Assembly (NCBI RefSeq): GCF_004792655.1
Contig: NZ_SRZC01000002.1
Location: 186,001-250,000, forward strand
Source: Palleniella muris
Lineage (GTDB): Bacteria > Bacteroidota > Bacteroidia > Bacteroidales > Bacteroidaceae
DNA length: 64,000 bases
Reading direction: 5' to 3'
Shown piece by piece: positions 63,499 through 64,000 of the stretch; within the stretch, counting starts at the first letter, position 1; the number at the start of each line of letters is the position of its first letter. The notes beneath the pieces are model-generated. The model had not been told where the DNA came from. It was given only the letters and a program-made list of their open reading frames with translations, and searched no databases. The position numbers and the translations under genes are program-made.

Positions 63499-64000
63499 AT
63501 GATAAGGACGGTACTGATCATATTGATATTGGTTTTCGGCATCTGCAAGGGTCACGCACAGACAGACCCTGTATTGTCCGGAATGATTGTCCTATATACC
63601 GACAAGGCAGAGAAGCAGCTCAAGTCACAGGAGAAAGTAATGTTGCTGCAGACTACCGGGCATATATGGACGAAGGAGGAAGTGGAAGCCACGACCGACT
63701 TCCAGCGGCAGTTTAACGACTATCTCGACTCGTTTCGCTCGGTAATCAGCTATGCGGCACAGATATACGGTTTCTACCACGAAATCGGGAAACTAACAGA
63801 GAACATGGGCGCATTGAGCCGCCAGTTGGAGAAATCTCCTGAAAACGCGCTTGCCGTGGCACTCACACCTCGCCGGAGCGGTATATACCGGGAACTGATA
63901 CTCGGCAGCGTGGACATCGTGAACGACATCCGGCAGGTATGCCTCTCTAACGTGAAAATGACGGAGAAGGAGCGCATTGAGATTGTATTCGGCATACGCC
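63499..64000 (+). CDS. Exported protein of the conjugation operon, 3' end outside window
   Basis: Open from the ATG at 63499 to the end of the window (167 codons seen). It has a signal peptide ending at KGHAQ (residue 21) and a helical, Leu/Glu/Lys-rich mature part (TDFQRQFNDYLDSFRSVISY). No antisense frame is convincing. In related elements the gene after a VirB5-like protein and before traE is of this type, which matches the break at the left side of the conjugation operon (8041). Confidence 0.7.
   Translation, partial: MIRTVLIILILVFGICKGHAQTDPVLSGMIVLYTDKAEKQLKSQEKVMLLQTTGHIWTKEEVEATTDFQRQFNDYLDSFRSVISYAAQIYGFYHEIGKLTENMGALSRQLEKSPENALAVALTPRRSGIYRELILGSVDIVNDIRQVCLSNVKMTEKERIEIVFGIR

Overview
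The window looks like an accessory region from a member of the order Bacteroidales. Three things support this. Its transfer genes are the Bacteroidetes type (TraF/G/J/K/M/N/O). Its promoters fit the Bacteroidetes pattern TTTG, about 20 bases, TAnnTTTG. One surface protein ends in a type IX secretion (T9SS) sorting domain, which argues for a T9SS-bearing host such as a Prevotella, Porphyromonas or Muribaculaceae relative rather than Bacteroides proper (inference). No rRNA, tRNA, CRISPR array or obvious housekeeping gene was seen.

Layout: (1) 1-8040 is a mobilizable-element segment, with the low-complexity tail of a gene, an oriT-like gap, a three-gene mobilization module, two exported proteins and an HpaII-like restriction-modification system with its own XRE regulator, these last five genes on the minus strand. 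(2) 8041-26654 is a long plus-strand conjugation operon that starts abruptly with the last 32 codons of a traE (DUF4134) gene and runs through traF, traG (VirB4), VirB5-like exported proteins, traJ, traK, traM, an embedded DNA methyltransferase, traN, traO, a VirD4 coupling protein and a lysozyme. (3) 26655-57500 is AT-rich and mosaic cargo. (4) 57553-64000 returns to GC-richer conjugation-element genes (M23 peptidase, DUF4099-like, toprim, PH domain, VirB5-like), which in related elements lie just upstream of traE. Parts 2 and 4 would therefore join if the DNA is a circle slightly larger than this window, interrupted at traE by the mobilizable element.

The cargo holds several apparent competition or defence modules. 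26877-29490 is a FabH-like ketosynthase flanked by two related TetR-type regulators. 29900-36377 is a compact RiPP (peptide natural product) cluster: two tandem 53-residue precursors with a double-glycine leader, a radical SAM/SPASM maturase, a TonB-receptor-like outer membrane protein, a C39-peptidase ABC exporter and a 72-residue stub resembling the start of its membrane fusion partner. The precursor genes are too short for ordinary ORF calling. Directly upstream on the same strand are a lipoprotein, a lipid-anchored aerolysin-like pore-forming protein and a small DUF3244-like protein, behind a promoter with a long palindromic operator. 39332-54663 has a membrane-spanning TPR/HTH regulator divergent from a T9SS-exported adhesin-like protein and a 3111-residue SpvB/Rhs polymorphic toxin with an overlapping immunity-gene candidate. 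54828-56122 is an Abi_2 HEPN gene whose leader is a conserved hairpin RNA; a second copy of that RNA with its promoter, but without the gene, remains downstream. A complete IS4-type element with 9-base target duplications sits next to it.

The best candidates for an undescribed system are the RiPP cluster with its neighbouring aerolysin-like protein, and the duplicated RNA hairpin of the Abi_2 module. Assignments rest on reading motifs and gene order by eye; no database search was run.
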